The notes beneath the pieces are model-generated. The model ran no database searches. It saw only the letters and a program-made list of their open reading frames with translations, and had not been told where the DNA came from. Positions 1 through 9,448 of a stretch of DNA of 64,000 nucleotides are shown piece after piece. Numbering within the stretch: the first letter of the stretch is position 1; each line of letters begins with the position of its first letter. The stretch comes from Edaphobacter dinghuensis (GTDB lineage Bacteria > Acidobacteriota > Terriglobia > Terriglobales > Acidobacteriaceae): contig NZ_BMGT01000004.1 of assembly GCF_014640335.1 (NCBI RefSeq), forward strand, positions 372,001 through 436,000. The letters run 5' to 3'. The translations under genes were made by a program, and so were the position numbers.

Positions 1-658
1 TGCCGCCCTCGTTGCCGTTCGCAAAACCGGTGCCCTCGGTGCCGTTGTACTTGCCCACGCCCTTCAGCAGGGCGGCCTTGTCTGCCGTAAAATCCTGGTC
101 AAGGCTAAGCCCAGTATCCAGGCTTACCAGCGCAACCAGATCGGCAGGCTGCCTCTTTTTGTTGATATAGTCTTGTGCTGCCTCAACTGCACGGTCGACA
201 TCCTCCGGCTGCATGCTGCTCAAATCGAAGAACATCACAATCAACCGATGGTCCTTCAACGCTTCCGGTGCCGCGGCAAAGTCGCCGTTCCCATTCAGCA
301 GGTCGGCAATCGAAGCCTTTCCGCTTACGGTTGTCTTCTCATGCAGCACCGCCGCTTCGTCGACATTCTGATAGTCGAAGCTGGCAATCTTCTGCGGTTT
401 TCCGTTTTCGAGAATCGTGAAGTCGCTGGCCTTCAGCCCTTTGACGACCTCGCCTGTCTTCTTGTCGCGCACCACTACATTGGTCAGCACGATATCGCTC
501 TGCACCTTCAGCGTAAAGGTGCCGTCCGAAGCCTGCTGCTGCGCAACCATCGGCGTCCCCGCCATCATCCCAGCCAGCACCGCCGCCAGCGCAGGGCGCA
601 CCAACGCGATAAAACGATTGCCGGTTTTGCCCGTCGCATCTTCAAACCAAAGACTCAT
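1..658 (-). CDS. VWFA-related domain protein (3' part cut by window edge)
   Basis: The first 219 codons of a secreted protein read from an ATG at 658 down through base 1 without a stop, so the C-terminus lies outside the window. A hydrophobic signal segment at about residues 17-40 ends near MVAQQQ. A beta-rich module follows (LKVQSDIVLTNVVVRDKK, then ASDFTILENGKPQKI), and then the start of a von Willebrand A fold with FFDLSSMQPED at the metal-binding (MIDAS-like) position. This arrangement matches the VWFA-related family that is expanded in Acidobacteria; its role is unknown, and surface or periplasmic binding is assumed. It starts 49 bp after the receptor gene upstream, so the two probably share a transcript. 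Confidence 0.8.
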   Translation of the reverse strand, partial: MSLWFEDATGKTGNRFIALVRPALAAVLAGMMAGTPMVAQQQASDGTFTLKVQSDIVLTNVVVRDKKTGEVVKGLKASDFTILENGKPQKIASFDYQNVDEAAVLHEKTTVSGKASIADLLNGNGDFAAAPEALKDHRLIVMFFDLSSMQPEDVDRAVEAAQDYINKKRQPADLVALVSLDTGLSLDQDFTADKAALLKGVGKYNGTEGTGFANGNEGG

Positions 659-707
659 CGCCCGAACCCTCTTCACGTTCCTTACTCTCATCACGAACGA
701 CTGCCTT

Positions 708-3700
708 TCAGAAGCGATACCGCGCAAATACAGTCAGTGTGCGCATCGACGCCGCACCCTTTACTTGTCCAAACGTCGGCGAGTTCAGCGTTGTATCAAT
801 CCCCGAGTACTGCACGATATTCAATGCATTCGCCGCGGTGACGCGAGCTTCAAACGACCGCGTATCGCCAAGTTGAACCGTACGCGACAGCGAAGCATCG
901 ACCACGGTCGTTCCTGGCCCTTCGATGGAGTTGCGCGACGCCGTGCCAAACTCGCCCGTTGCAGGAGTCGTGAAAGCCGCCGTATTGAACCAGTTGCCGA
1001 TGGTTCCTTTACCGGAGATCGGTACGCTGAAGTCCCGGTTGGGCCGCAGCGAATTGGTGGTGCCGGTTGCCGTCTCCTGCACCGTCAACTGATAGCTCGG
1101 CGTGTAGTATGCTCCCGATGAAAAAGTGAAGTCACCGGAGAGTGAGAATCCATCGGTAATCGTGGACCACAATCCACCTTTGGTAAAGAAGAGCCGGTTA
1201 GGCCCGAACGGCAGCTCGAATACCCAGTTGCCGGTCAGCTTATGACGAACGTCGAAGGAACTGTTGCTCTCCTCCGCGTTCAGATCGAGGTCGTTCTGCG
1301 CCACCGTCTGGACGCCTCCACCGATTGAGGAAGCATCATCGATCGAGTGTCCATATTGATACGTTCCCTGCAGAGAGATGCCCTTTGACATCCGCTTGCG
1401 CACGTTGATACGCAGCGCTTCAAACCGCGAATACCCAAGCGAGTCCTCATAGTTGAACGCCTGCGCTCCCGGAATCAGCAGGCCCGTGGCCGTTCGGTTC
1501 GGTGCGCGCACCATGTCGAGATTGCCGCCCTTTGATCCGTCGTATCCAATGTTCGCCACAATGCCCAGCGGCAGCGTCCGCTGAATATCGAGGTCCCATA
1601 TCTGCACATGTCCGAGTCGATAGTTCAGGTTGGCGCTGAAGTTACTCTGCACCGGCGCAGTGGAGCAGTTGAACGCGCCCGCCAGCGTGAACTGTCCCAG
1701 CGTGCCGCAACTCTGTTGTCCGGCAATGTTCGTCTGCGTCACAGCGAAGGGCTGCTGGTTGGCCAACTGACGTCCGATCGTAGAGTACTGGCCGGTGTTG
1801 TAGTTGATTCCGTAGCCGCCGCGTATGACCGTCTCTTTCATAAACTTGAACGGTGGCCGATACGCAAACCCAAATCGTGGCGCATACATCGATCGGTCAG
1901 GATTCACTAGCGGCCGGGGAAAATCTCCGCTATAGGTGCCTCTCTGGTTAGGCTTCACAGCCTCCACCGCCGTAAAGTTCGCATTGTGGTCCAGGTTCAC
2001 CAACCGGTTGTTCTTCTCGATGTAAGGAGAAAAATACTCATACCGCAGCCCGTAGGTAAGTGTCAGATTCGCCAGCACCCTCCAGTCGTCCTGCCCATAC
2101 CAGTCATAGACGTTCGCCCGCAGATACGTCTTGTTCAACCCGGCTTGTACTGACGCCTGTTGCGGCATTCCCAGCAGGAAGTCGGCGAATCCCGATCCGC
2201 TCGCCGGCACCACCGGGCAGGTCGTGGTCGTCGAAGCCGTGCAATCGCTCGCAGGGTTCTGTGTCGCATATCCGGTAAAGCTGAACGATCCGAGAGGCGT
2301 AATCTGCGTTCCGCCAATCGAGTCGGCGTGCACCCGTCGAATATCTCCGCCATAGCGCATGTTGTGCTTTCCATAGCGATAGCTCACAAAGTCGCTGAAC
2401 GAGATGGTCTGATTGATCGTGTCATTGGGAGCGGTATTGCTCAAGCCGGTAAAGGCGTTCGAGCCGCCGAACGAGATCGTCGGCACGCCGTAATAGAACC
2501 GGTTCGACTGGATCGTCGAATCTCCCACGAGCACGCCCGCCTGTAGCCCCGGATTGATCAATCCATTGGTGAAGTAGTTCTCCGTCGTAGCGTGCGAGCG
2601 GTTCCAGTTAATCGAGGCGTTATTCGTAAATCGACCATAACCGATGGTGTAGCCCGCCGTGATGCCATATCCATCGGAGGCCGTCGTCCCGCCCAGCGGC
2701 AGAAAGATATTGCGGCTGTCACTGGCGCTGTGCGCATAGCTCCCGTTGAAGTTGATGTTCTGCCGCAGCGCCTTCGGAGCGTTCGCTGCCTGCCGCCGTC
2801 CCATGCCGAATCCGCCCTGTCCGAAGTTCCTGACATAGCGCAGCGCAGCCGAGGTCGAATTCTGACCGGCGTTGGTCACAGTCTGATAGTTATTGCGCGG
2901 CCCCGCATTCGGAACATTCGGTGCCGGATAGAAGTTCAACAGCGCCAGCGCCTGCGGCGACATCGGGATCGAAGCGTTCTTAAGATTGTTCCCCGGAATC
3001 GGCAGCCCCGTATTGGGGTCATACAGCGTCTGTCCCAGCGCGGAGAAGTCTCCACTCCGCTCCGCCAGCGTTGGCACCGTGCCATTGAAGATGTCCGGGT
3101 TGATATTCCGCTGCCCTGTCACATTCAAAAACACAAACTGCTTCGAACTAGGCTTCACCAGCCCCGGTATAAAGGGCGACCCAACAAAGCTCACACCAAA
3201 CCGGTTCGACATCGACGACGGCTTCACCACCTGCGCTCCGGGCTCTCCCAGCGCCGAAGCTACAGAGAACGGCGCAGCATTCAGAGCACCATTGCCACCC
3301 TGATAGAAGATCGCTCCATGCGGCTGCGTAGGATTGAACCCGCGGAACCCGCCGCGTCCGCCACCACCGCCGCCGCCGCGTCCGCCACGGCCTCCACCAC
3401 CGAAGCCGCCGCCCGGGCCGCCCATCATGCCGCCCAACATCCCCACCACGGCATTCGCCATATCGCCCGCCGCTCCGCCCTGCTGGCGAGCACGCGCGAC
3501 GGCATCCTCGATACGCTGGCGAATCTCGTCTTCGTTGAAGTTCGCCAGCCCATTCGTCTGGCCCATCTGCCCGCTCACTGCCACCGAGTCCGATGACGCT
3601 TCCTCTCCGCTTCCCATCCCCGAGAGCGTAGGCATCTGCGCGCCTGCATTACCGGTCCCCGCGCTGGCATCAGCCAGATCGCTATCTCCGGAGACACTCA

Positions 3701-4157
3701 AAGCCTGCGTCCCACGCCCCTGTCCCAGTCCCGAGCTTCGAGCCTGCTGTGCCTCTTCACGCGCCGCACGCGAGGCCAACTGCATCGCAAACGCCGCTAC
3801 CTGCTCGGGCTTGCCGTCTTCCACCAGCACCTCTTTGGTCTCGACGGCAAATGCAGCCAGCTCCGCCTTTACGACATAACGCCCGTTGCGAGGAATCACC
3901 ATCTCAAACGACCCGGTAATGTCGGTCGTCGTCGCATACTTCTTTCCTGTCAATGTATTGGTCGCGGTCACGGCCACACCCGGCAGCGGCACTGTCCCTG
4001 CCTTTACCGTTCCCTTGATCGTTCCCCCACTCGCCGCAGGAGCAGTCTGAACTGCCACCCCAGCCGGAGCCTGCGCCAGGAGCGCCATGCCAGACAAGCT
4101 GCTGCTCCCTGCCAGCATCACCGCACCCAACATCGTCCATCGACTCAATCTACGCAC
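708..4157 (-). CDS. Oar-like TonB-dependent receptor with carboxypeptidase-regulatory domain
   Basis: A 1149-residue outer-membrane protein. I start it at the GTG at 4157: GAGG lies five bases upstream and the protein then opens with a clean signal peptide (MRRLSRWTMLGAVMLAG). A longer TTG start at 4178 has no such support. About residues 40-120 form a carboxypeptidase-regulatory-like beta-sandwich (GTIKGTVKAGTVPLPGVAV). A Gly/Arg-rich low-complexity stretch near residues 240-285 is followed by a long beta-barrel region ending in the aromatic C-terminal signature FARYRF. Families of this type import large substrates or act in surface contact in Acidobacteria and Myxococcus (Oar), but no substrate can be read from the sequence. 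A DUF5666 gene lies upstream and a VWFA gene downstream, as in one operon. The second receptor at 58315 is a distant paralogue. Confidence 0.82.
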   Translation of the reverse strand: MRRLSRWTMLGAVMLAGSSSLSGMALLAQAPAGVAVQTAPAASGGTIKGTVKAGTVPLPGVAVTATNTLTGKKYATTTDITGSFEMVIPRNGRYVVKAELAAFAVETKEVLVEDGKPEQVAAFAMQLASRAAREEAQQARSSGLGQGRGTQALSVSGDSDLADASAGTGNAGAQMPTLSGMGSGEEASSDSVAVSGQMGQTNGLANFNEDEIRQRIEDAVARARQQGGAAGDMANAVVGMLGGMMGGPGGGFGGGGRGGRGGGGGGGRGGFRGFNPTQPHGAIFYQGGNGALNAAPFSVASALGEPGAQVVKPSSMSNRFGVSFVGSPFIPGLVKPSSKQFVFLNVTGQRNINPDIFNGTVPTLAERSGDFSALGQTLYDPNTGLPIPGNNLKNASIPMSPQALALLNFYPAPNVPNAGPRNNYQTVTNAGQNSTSAALRYVRNFGQGGFGMGRRQAANAPKALRQNINFNGSYAHSASDSRNIFLPLGGTTASDGYGITAGYTIGYGRFTNNASINWNRSHATTENYFTNGLINPGLQAGVLVGDSTIQSNRFYYGVPTISFGGSNAFTGLSNTAPNDTINQTISFSDFVSYRYGKHNMRYGGDIRRVHADSIGGTQITPLGSFSFTGYATQNPASDCTASTTTTCPVVPASGSGFADFLLGMPQQASVQAGLNKTYLRANVYDWYGQDDWRVLANLTLTYGLRYEYFSPYIEKNNRLVNLDHNANFTAVEAVKPNQRGTYSGDFPRPLVNPDRSMYAPRFGFAYRPPFKFMKETVIRGGYGINYNTGQYSTIGRQLANQQPFAVTQTNIAGQQSCGTLGQFTLAGAFNCSTAPVQSNFSANLNYRLGHVQIWDLDIQRTLPLGIVANIGYDGSKGGNLDMVRAPNRTATGLLIPGAQAFNYEDSLGYSRFEALRINVRKRMSKGISLQGTYQYGHSIDDASSIGGGVQTVAQNDLDLNAEESNSSFDVRHKLTGNWVFELPFGPNRLFFTKGGLWSTITDGFSLSGDFTFSSGAYYTPSYQLTVQETATGTTNSLRPNRDFSVPISGKGTIGNWFNTAAFTTPATGEFGTASRNSIEGPGTTVVDASLSRTVQLGDTRSFEARVTAANALNIVQYSGIDTTLNSPTFGQVKGAASMRTLTVFARYRF

Positions 4158-4270
4158 TTCTACCTCGCCTAAGCCCAACTAAAAATCGTTCAGTAAAAAC
4201 CAAGGAAAATCGATCAATAAAATTTCAAAAATAGAGACAGTAAAAAATCAAAGGTATAGACCCGCAATTC
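4158..4270 (-). promoter_or_regulatory. AT-rich promoter region of the receptor gene
   Basis: This 113-bp gap is strikingly AT-rich compared with its GC-rich surroundings. It contains two copies of TTTTTACTG (minus strand; plus-strand 4191-4199 and 4238-4247) 47 bp apart. An AT-rich spacer this long between a DUF5666 gene and the receptor fits an independent promoter, but no confident -35/-10 pair can be chosen by eye. Confidence 0.35.
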
Positions 4271-5137
4271 CTACTGGGGACTCGCGGTGCTATTCCCATT
4301 GGTTGAGTCCGCAGGAGTTCCGGCCTCATGCCGCCGCCCCTGGCCTCGCGCCGACGCATCCATTACTCTCAACTCCGTCGGCACGAAGAAGCCATTCTTC
4401 ACGGCACCTCGCCCCATCACCATGTCTCCCACCTTCACATCCGCCAGCGTAATGCTCTCCCCACCTGTACCTCCTGTATTTGCGCCCACGGCAGGCGCTC
4501 CCGCCACCGAAGCCTGCTCTCTGCGCCCACCCCGTCGAAACGAAGTTCCTTCATCAGCCTGAATCACCTGGCTCACATGGTCCGGCCGCATCACCGTCAG
4601 CTTGGCGTTGTCCATATCAATCGCGGTGATCTTCCCTGTAATGTAGATCTTGCCCAGCTCCTCCCGGGCCTTCTTCACCTGCTCCGCATCTATGACCGCG
4701 ACAAACACTGCATGGACCGTCTTCGTCGGCGCATCCATCACGCCCATGGCGCCCACGCCATCGCCAGCCTTGATGTCCGCAACCTTAACCGGCTGCCTGT
4801 CCTTCATCACCCGTGTATTCGCGGACACCGCTACCTGATAGACATCGCCCTCTTCCGTCTTCACCGTGATCTGGTCGGCGCTCACCGCTGTCACCGTTCC
4901 GCGAACCATCTGTCCGCCGGCAAACGCTCCGCGTTCTCCTCCCGGGCCTTCCTGCGCCCGAAGTATTCCTGAACCTGCAAGCAATATCCCCACTGCCAAA
5001 GCCAGGCAAATCTGCCTCCACCCCAGCCTGCAACTCCATCTCTGTCTCATCTCGCACGCCCGATCTTCAGGTCTTCCGATCGTCCGAAAGCCGTGTTCAT
5101 ACAGACGTTGACCTCCTGCGAAAGACTCGCCATCCAC
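4271..5137 (-). CDS. DUF5666-like exported protein
   Basis: A 288-residue protein with a hydrophobic segment at residues 43-58 (LALAVGILLAGSGILRAQ) followed by repeated small beta-barrel units of the type VRGTVTAVSADQITVKTEEG and ITGKITAIDMDNAKLTV, the pattern of the OB-like DUF5666 family. Its function is unknown. Two starts compete. The GTG at 5137 sits seven bases after AGGAGG, a near-perfect ribosome-binding site, but gives a long 42-residue n-region. An ATG at 5050 gives a normal signal peptide but has a weak site. I keep 5137 because of the ribosome-binding site. The gene precedes an Oar-like receptor, the same pairing as at 57083-61263. Confidence 0.7.
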   Translation of the reverse strand: MDGESFAGGQRLYEHGFRTIGRPEDRACEMRQRWSCRLGWRQICLALAVGILLAGSGILRAQEGPGGERGAFAGGQMVRGTVTAVSADQITVKTEEGDVYQVAVSANTRVMKDRQPVKVADIKAGDGVGAMGVMDAPTKTVHAVFVAVIDAEQVKKAREELGKIYITGKITAIDMDNAKLTVMRPDHVSQVIQADEGTSFRRGGRREQASVAGAPAVGANTGGTGGESITLADVKVGDMVMGRGAVKNGFFVPTELRVMDASARGQGRRHEAGTPADSTNGNSTASPQ

Positions 5138-5192
5138 ATAAAAACCTCCTCCTTGCCGTGGCCTAACCTGCCGTCTGCACTACACTACGGCC

Positions 5193-5918
5193 ATGCATCA
5201 AGTCGCTCAGAATTCCAACAGCCAACACATAGAAGGCCACTTCGAGTCCAGCGCCGTCGTCCGCGATATCGTCATCGGACTCTCCGACGGCCTCACTGTC
5301 CCCTTCGCCCTGGCCGCCGGACTCTCAGGCGCCGTCGCCTCGTCCCACATCGTCGTTCTGGCTGGCCTCGCCGAGATTGCCGCCGGATCGATCGCCATGG
5401 GACTCGGCGGCTATCTCGCTGCCCGCGGAGATGCCGAGCATTACATCTCCGAGCGTCACCGCGAAGAGCGCGAGATCGTCGATTGCACCGAGGACGAAGA
5501 GGAAGAGATCTACGAGATCTTCGAACGGTATTCGGTCGATCGTGCCGCCGCCGCACCCGTCCTGGCTTCGCTCAAACAGAACCCCGCACAGTGGGTCAAC
5601 TTCATGATGCGCTTCGAGCTTGGCCTCGAAGAACCGGCCGCAAACCGCGCCCATCGTTCGGCCCTGACGATCGCCGGTTCTTACATCGCCGGAGGCATGA
5701 TCCCGTTGCTCCCTTACATGCTGGTAAGCGACAACCTAGCCGCACTCAAACTCTCCGTCATCATCACCCTTATCGCTCTCGCCCTCTTTGGAGCGCTCAA
5801 AGGAAAGCTCGTAGGCACGGGATGGCTGCGAAACGCCATCCAGACCATCACCATCGGCGGAGCCGCCGCCGCCGTGGCCTACCTCCTGGCCCGCCTCCTC
5901 AACGGACACGCTTCCTGA
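5193..5918 (+). CDS. VIT1/CCC1 family iron/manganese transporter
   Basis: A 241-residue membrane protein. After a soluble 20-residue start come two closely spaced helices (VVRDIVIGLSDGLTVPFALAAG and a Gly/Ala-rich IAAGSIAMGLGGYLAARGD), a charged cytosolic segment rich in Glu (EDEEEEIYEIFERY, about residues 98-112), and three C-terminal hydrophobic helices. The order and the GLSDGLTVPFALAAG signature are typical of the VIT1/CCC1 family, which exports Fe2+ or Mn2+ from the cytosol; the acidic segment corresponds to the metal-binding domain of plant VIT1. The gene is divergent from the DUF5666 gene and followed by a dispersed repeat and egtB. Metal specificity cannot be told from sequence. Confidence 0.88.
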   Translation: MHQVAQNSNSQHIEGHFESSAVVRDIVIGLSDGLTVPFALAAGLSGAVASSHIVVLAGLAEIAAGSIAMGLGGYLAARGDAEHYISERHREEREIVDCTEDEEEEIYEIFERYSVDRAAAAPVLASLKQNPAQWVNFMMRFELGLEEPAANRAHRSALTIAGSYIAGGMIPLLPYMLVSDNLAALKLSVIITLIALALFGALKGKLVGTGWLRNAIQTITIGGAAAAVAYLLARLLNGHAS

Positions 5919-5931
5919 CCAACCACGAAAT

Positions 5932-5947
5932 CACGTCATCTCGACCG
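5932..5947 (+). repeat. Dispersed repeat core, copy 1
   Basis: CACGTCATCTCGACCG, identical to copies at 17103 and 22749 and in the same plus orientation. It lies between the transporter and egtB. The flanking bases differ after the core (GAACTGCGGGGTG here), so this copy is short or decayed. Confidence 0.7.
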
Positions 5948-6050
5948 GAACTGCGGGGTGCAAGCGCGGCGGCCACGCCATTAAAAATCCAACGCCCGGC
6001 CCATCCAGAGCATCCAATCCTAGTCTGCACGTCTTCAAGAGAGAAACGTC

Positions 6051-7367
6051 ATGTCCTCCTCCACCGCAACACATTCTGCCGCCACAACTCTTCTTGCGCG
6101 TTACCGGGCCGTCCGCAAAGCCACTACCCAGCTCTGTGCTCCACTTTCGCCCGAAGACCTGATGGTCCAGTCCTGTCCCGAGGCCAGCCCAGTCAAATGG
6201 CACCTGGCCCATACCACCTGGTTCTTCGAGACCTTCGTCCTCCGCGAACATGTCGGCGCCTACAAACCCTTCCATCCTGACTTTCACTGGCTCTTCAACA
6301 GCTACTACAACTCGCTCGGCGATATGCCCGAGAAAAAGCTGCGTGCCTCTTTTTCCCGCCCCTCGCTCGACGTGATTCTTGCCTATCGTGCCTACGTCGA
6401 CGCTGCAATCGACCGCTTCCTCCAGCAGCCCGTCGTCTCCGGAGCCATCCAGCGCATCACCCTTGGCCTGCATCACGAGCAGCAGCATCAGGAACTCATC
6501 GCCACCGATATCAAGCACGCCCTCTTCACCAACCCGCTCCATCCCGCTTACATGGACACGGCGACGGGCAAGAAAAACGATGTCATTGCGCCGCCGCTCG
6601 ACTGGTCCCGTTTCTCTCCCGGCCTGACGGAAGTAGGTTTCACCCCGAGCCCTGCGGCGAACGATGTCTTTGCCTTCGACAACGAGACGCCGCGCCACTC
6701 CGTCTACATCGCGCCCTTCGCGCTGGCGAACCGGCTGGTCACCTGCGCGGAGTATCTCGCCTTCATCGACCAGAACGGCTACACCCGCCCCGAGCTGTGG
6801 CTCTCCGAAGGATGGACCGCTCTGCACAGCGAAAACTGGCAGGCACCGCTTTACTGGCAGCGCGACAGCGAGACCAAGTCCGGCTGGTGCATCTACACGC
6901 TGCACGGCTTTCAACCATTAGAAGACCTCAGCGAGACCCCGGTCTGCCATCTCAGCTTCTTCGAGGCCGACGCCTATGCCCGCTGGGCAGGCTATCGGCT
7001 CCCCACCGAGTTTGAGTGGGAGTACGCCGCCACCCACTCGGTTCCCGCCGCCGGCACAGAAGCCAACCTGCTCGAATCCGGCAACCTGCACCCCACCCCG
7101 GCCAGCCACGCCTCAGGGTTGCAACAGCTCTACGGTGACGTGTGGGAGTGGACGCAATCGGGTTACACCGGCTACCCCGGCTACAAACCCCTGCCCGGCG
7201 CTCTCGGCGAGTACAACGGCAAGTTCATGTCCAGCCAGGTCGTCCTCCGCGGAGGCTCCTGCGTCACCCCGGCGACCCATATCCGTCCCACCTATCGCAA
7301 CTTCTTCACGCCGGGCACGCGCTGGCAGTTCTCCGGGTTGCGGCTCGCCAAAGACGTCATCAGATAG
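6051..7367 (+). CDS. egtB: EgtB-type hercynine oxygenase (ergothioneine biosynthesis)
   Basis: A 438-residue non-heme iron sulfoxide synthase. It joins oxygen, hercynine and a thiol (gamma-glutamylcysteine or cysteine) in ergothioneine synthesis. The N-terminal DinB-like helical bundle carries WHLAHTTWFFETFVL and the iron-ligand segment HHEQQHQELIATD (about residues 140-155). The C-terminal half is an FGE-sulfatase/lectin-like domain (LANRLVTCAEYLAFI, YRLPTEFEWEYA, GDVWEWTQSGYTGYPGY, LRGGSCVTP, GLRLAKD). Its length is normal for the family. egtD lies 2 kb downstream on the same strand but is separated by a P460 gene and a convergent DsbA-like gene, so the two are a neighbourhood and not one operon. 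The start ATG follows GAGAGAAACGTC. Confidence 0.93.
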   Translation: MSSSTATHSAATTLLARYRAVRKATTQLCAPLSPEDLMVQSCPEASPVKWHLAHTTWFFETFVLREHVGAYKPFHPDFHWLFNSYYNSLGDMPEKKLRASFSRPSLDVILAYRAYVDAAIDRFLQQPVVSGAIQRITLGLHHEQQHQELIATDIKHALFTNPLHPAYMDTATGKKNDVIAPPLDWSRFSPGLTEVGFTPSPAANDVFAFDNETPRHSVYIAPFALANRLVTCAEYLAFIDQNGYTRPELWLSEGWTALHSENWQAPLYWQRDSETKSGWCIYTLHGFQPLEDLSETPVCHLSFFEADAYARWAGYRLPTEFEWEYAATHSVPAAGTEANLLESGNLHPTPASHASGLQQLYGDVWEWTQSGYTGYPGYKPLPGALGEYNGKFMSSQVVLRGGSCVTPATHIRPTYRNFFTPGTRWQFSGLRLAKDVIR

Positions 7368-7469
7368 AATTACGTCCGCATGCTTTGCTGCCTTCACCAC
7401 GGGCTTAATTGCAATCGTTCCAGACGCACTTAAATCGGGCTCAGAAACTTCTTTGCGAAGGAGAACACC

Positions 7470-8525
7470 ATGCCTGAACTGATGAGGGAGTCTGCAAATC
7501 TGCTATGGATTGGACGGTGGGACAGAGCTAACTGCAGCGCAGCGCTAAAGCACAAACTGATGGTTGGTGTGGTCAGTGCGGCGCTGGGCGTGTTGCTTTC
7601 AGGCTGCACAGCGAATAAACAGCCATCTGAGCAGGAAGCCAGCCTGGCCAATGCAGCTAAAGATGTCACCATTCCATTGCAGGCAGGAAAGATGACGAAC
7701 CCGCTGCCTGAGACGGACGAGATCGTCAGCCAGGGCCAGGAAGTGTTTCTTGGCTCGTGCGCCCAATGCCACGGTGCGGATGCGCGTGGTGACACGAACG
7801 TCGGACGCAGCATGTACCCGCCTGCCATGGACCTGACCTCAGCCCACGTGCAGCACTGGAACGACGCGGAGCTGTTTTGGATCATCCAGAACGGAGTTCG
7901 CCTCACAGGCATGCCTTCGTGGAAGGCGAGCATCTCCGAGAACGACACCTGGAAGCTTGCACGCTTCATTCACAGCCTTCCCCGCCGCGACGCTGCCTCC
8001 GCATCCCCAGCAGTCCCGTCACAATTGCAGGGCGCCACTTCCATGCAGGACAAGTACTCCCTCAAAATACCGAACGGCCTCGCATTCTCCGAGTTCAGAG
8101 GATACGAAAGCTGGCCAGTGATCGCCATCAGCCATAACGGAAATATGCTGGCTGCGATCCTCGGAAACCCTGTAATGATCAACGCCTATAAGACGGGAAT
8201 CCCCGGTAACGGCAAGCCCTTTCCGGACGGAGCCAAAATGGCGAAGGTTCATTGGAACGCGAAGGTGAACCCTTATGAACCCGGTTCGCCGACGGTGCCA
8301 GGCACTCAGCATGACGTTGATTTCATGCTGAAGGACAGCAAGAGGTTCGCGGATAGCGGAGGCTGGGGTTACGGCGCGTTTGAATATGACGCGGCATCCA
8401 ATACCTTCACGCCCGCCACGCTAAAAGACAAGCCGCCACAAGGGAACGACGCCAAATGCGGCTTCGCCTGCCACACGATCGTAAAGGCAAGAGATTACGT
8501 TTTTACCGATTACGGGCACAAATAA
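7470..8525 (+). CDS. Lipoprotein cytochrome c-cytochrome P460 fusion
   Basis: A 351-residue periplasmic haem protein. The start follows AAGGAGAACACC. A lipobox ends at Cys46 (LLSGC), so it is probably membrane anchored. Residues 80-165 form a class I cytochrome c with C97-AQ-C100-H101 and a Met ligand candidate in GMPSW. Residues 180-351 match the cytochrome P460 family (YESWPVIAIS, GNPVMINAYK, KPFPDGAKMAKVHW, DVDFMLKDSKRFADSGGWGYG, DYVFTDY). P460 proteins oxidise hydroxylamine or NO in ammonia oxidisers, but the wider family has unknown substrates. The second haem motif is C330-GFA-C334-H335, with three residues between the cysteines instead of two. The gene ends 8 bp from the convergent thiol oxidoreductase gene. 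Confidence 0.85.
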   Translation: MPELMRESANLLWIGRWDRANCSAALKHKLMVGVVSAALGVLLSGCTANKQPSEQEASLANAAKDVTIPLQAGKMTNPLPETDEIVSQGQEVFLGSCAQCHGADARGDTNVGRSMYPPAMDLTSAHVQHWNDAELFWIIQNGVRLTGMPSWKASISENDTWKLARFIHSLPRRDAASASPAVPSQLQGATSMQDKYSLKIPNGLAFSEFRGYESWPVIAISHNGNMLAAILGNPVMINAYKTGIPGNGKPFPDGAKMAKVHWNAKVNPYEPGSPTVPGTQHDVDFMLKDSKRFADSGGWGYGAFEYDAASNTFTPATLKDKPPQGNDAKCGFACHTIVKARDYVFTDYGHK

Positions 8526-8533
8526 AGCGGTCT

Positions 8534-9217
8534 CTACCGGCGTGCCACAGCATGAGCCGCAGGAGCACTCTTCGTCTGCGCGATAGCGCCTTCCACCACA
8601 CTGGCAAGCTTGGTTGGATCGTTTGGTCCTTCTGCGGTTCCGCCAACGACCTGATAGTTATTCCGAGTGACCACTACCAGGGTCGGCGTCCACTCCACAT
8701 TCAGGCGCTTGCCAAGATCGTAGTCCGCCTGAACCTTAGCGGCCAGCGCGCCACCGGGATCGACGACCGTCGGCATCTTCTGCCCATGCTGCTGCATCCA
8801 GTGCTCGGTAAACTGCCGCAGGTCGTCTTTGCTCGAGATCGACATCTGCGCGACAAAGACGTCGCTGCGATACTCATCCGCAAGCTTAGGGCTCACCTTG
8901 TCCTGTAGATAGCGCGCATAAACCGCGCCCTGGAAAGTCCAGATATGTTGCGCCAGCGGAAAGTCATAGCGCACGAGCGGCACATGATACTGCGCGGCCA
9001 CCTGCCTCTCGATCGGATGCGCCCGCGCACACGCCGGGCATCCCAGGTCCTCGAAGACAATGATGGCGACCTTGCTCCCGACGGGCGGCCTCAGGATGGT
9101 GGTGTCGCGAAAGTTGTCGCGTGGGCCGGTTCCAGCGAACTGGGCCTGCATGGCAGGCGTGGCCAAGGTCAGCATCAATCCGGCCGCGGCCGCTACGATC
9201 ATGTTGCGTATGAACAT
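8534..9217 (-). CDS. DsbA-like thiol-disulfide oxidoreductase, exported
   Basis: A 227-residue protein with a signal peptide (MFIRNMIVAAAAGLMLTLATPAMQAQ) and a thioredoxin fold containing the active-site motif GCPAC followed by ARAHP. Further down come VRYDFPLAQH and WTPTLVVV, the position of the cis-Pro loop, as in DsbA/DsbG-type proteins of the Thioredoxin_4 group. It should form or isomerise disulfides in the periplasm. The ATG at 9217 is chosen over a TTG one codon earlier because AGGAGATC lies the right distance upstream. Its convergent neighbour is a c-type cytochrome with CXC motifs, a plausible but unproven client. Confidence 0.85.
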   Translation of the reverse strand: MFIRNMIVAAAAGLMLTLATPAMQAQFAGTGPRDNFRDTTILRPPVGSKVAIIVFEDLGCPACARAHPIERQVAAQYHVPLVRYDFPLAQHIWTFQGAVYARYLQDKVSPKLADEYRSDVFVAQMSISSKDDLRQFTEHWMQQHGQKMPTVVDPGGALAAKVQADYDLGKRLNVEWTPTLVVVTRNNYQVVGGTAEGPNDPTKLASVVEGAIAQTKSAPAAHAVARR

Positions 9218-9448
9218 CAAGGGATCTCCTGCGCACCGTGTACTTTGCAGGGCGCTGGTGCAATTTTAGACATTGGGCCGAGTGTCGTATAGGGTTTCAT
9301 GCAGGGAGTAAGCCCTATCGTCTCCGGCTTTTAGCGATCGTTTCGCCCAAGCCGACAAAAACTGCCTTTGGCAATCATCATCTGACCCCCGAACTGCATC
9401 CAATCGTCAAAGCGGCCAGGCCGCACCTTACGGAGAGGAACTCCTCAA

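Noticed and set aside
2592..3596. A 334-residue plus-strand open frame
   Set aside because: It is antisense to the first Oar-like receptor and consists mainly of Arg/Ser/Ala-rich sequence without domain character.
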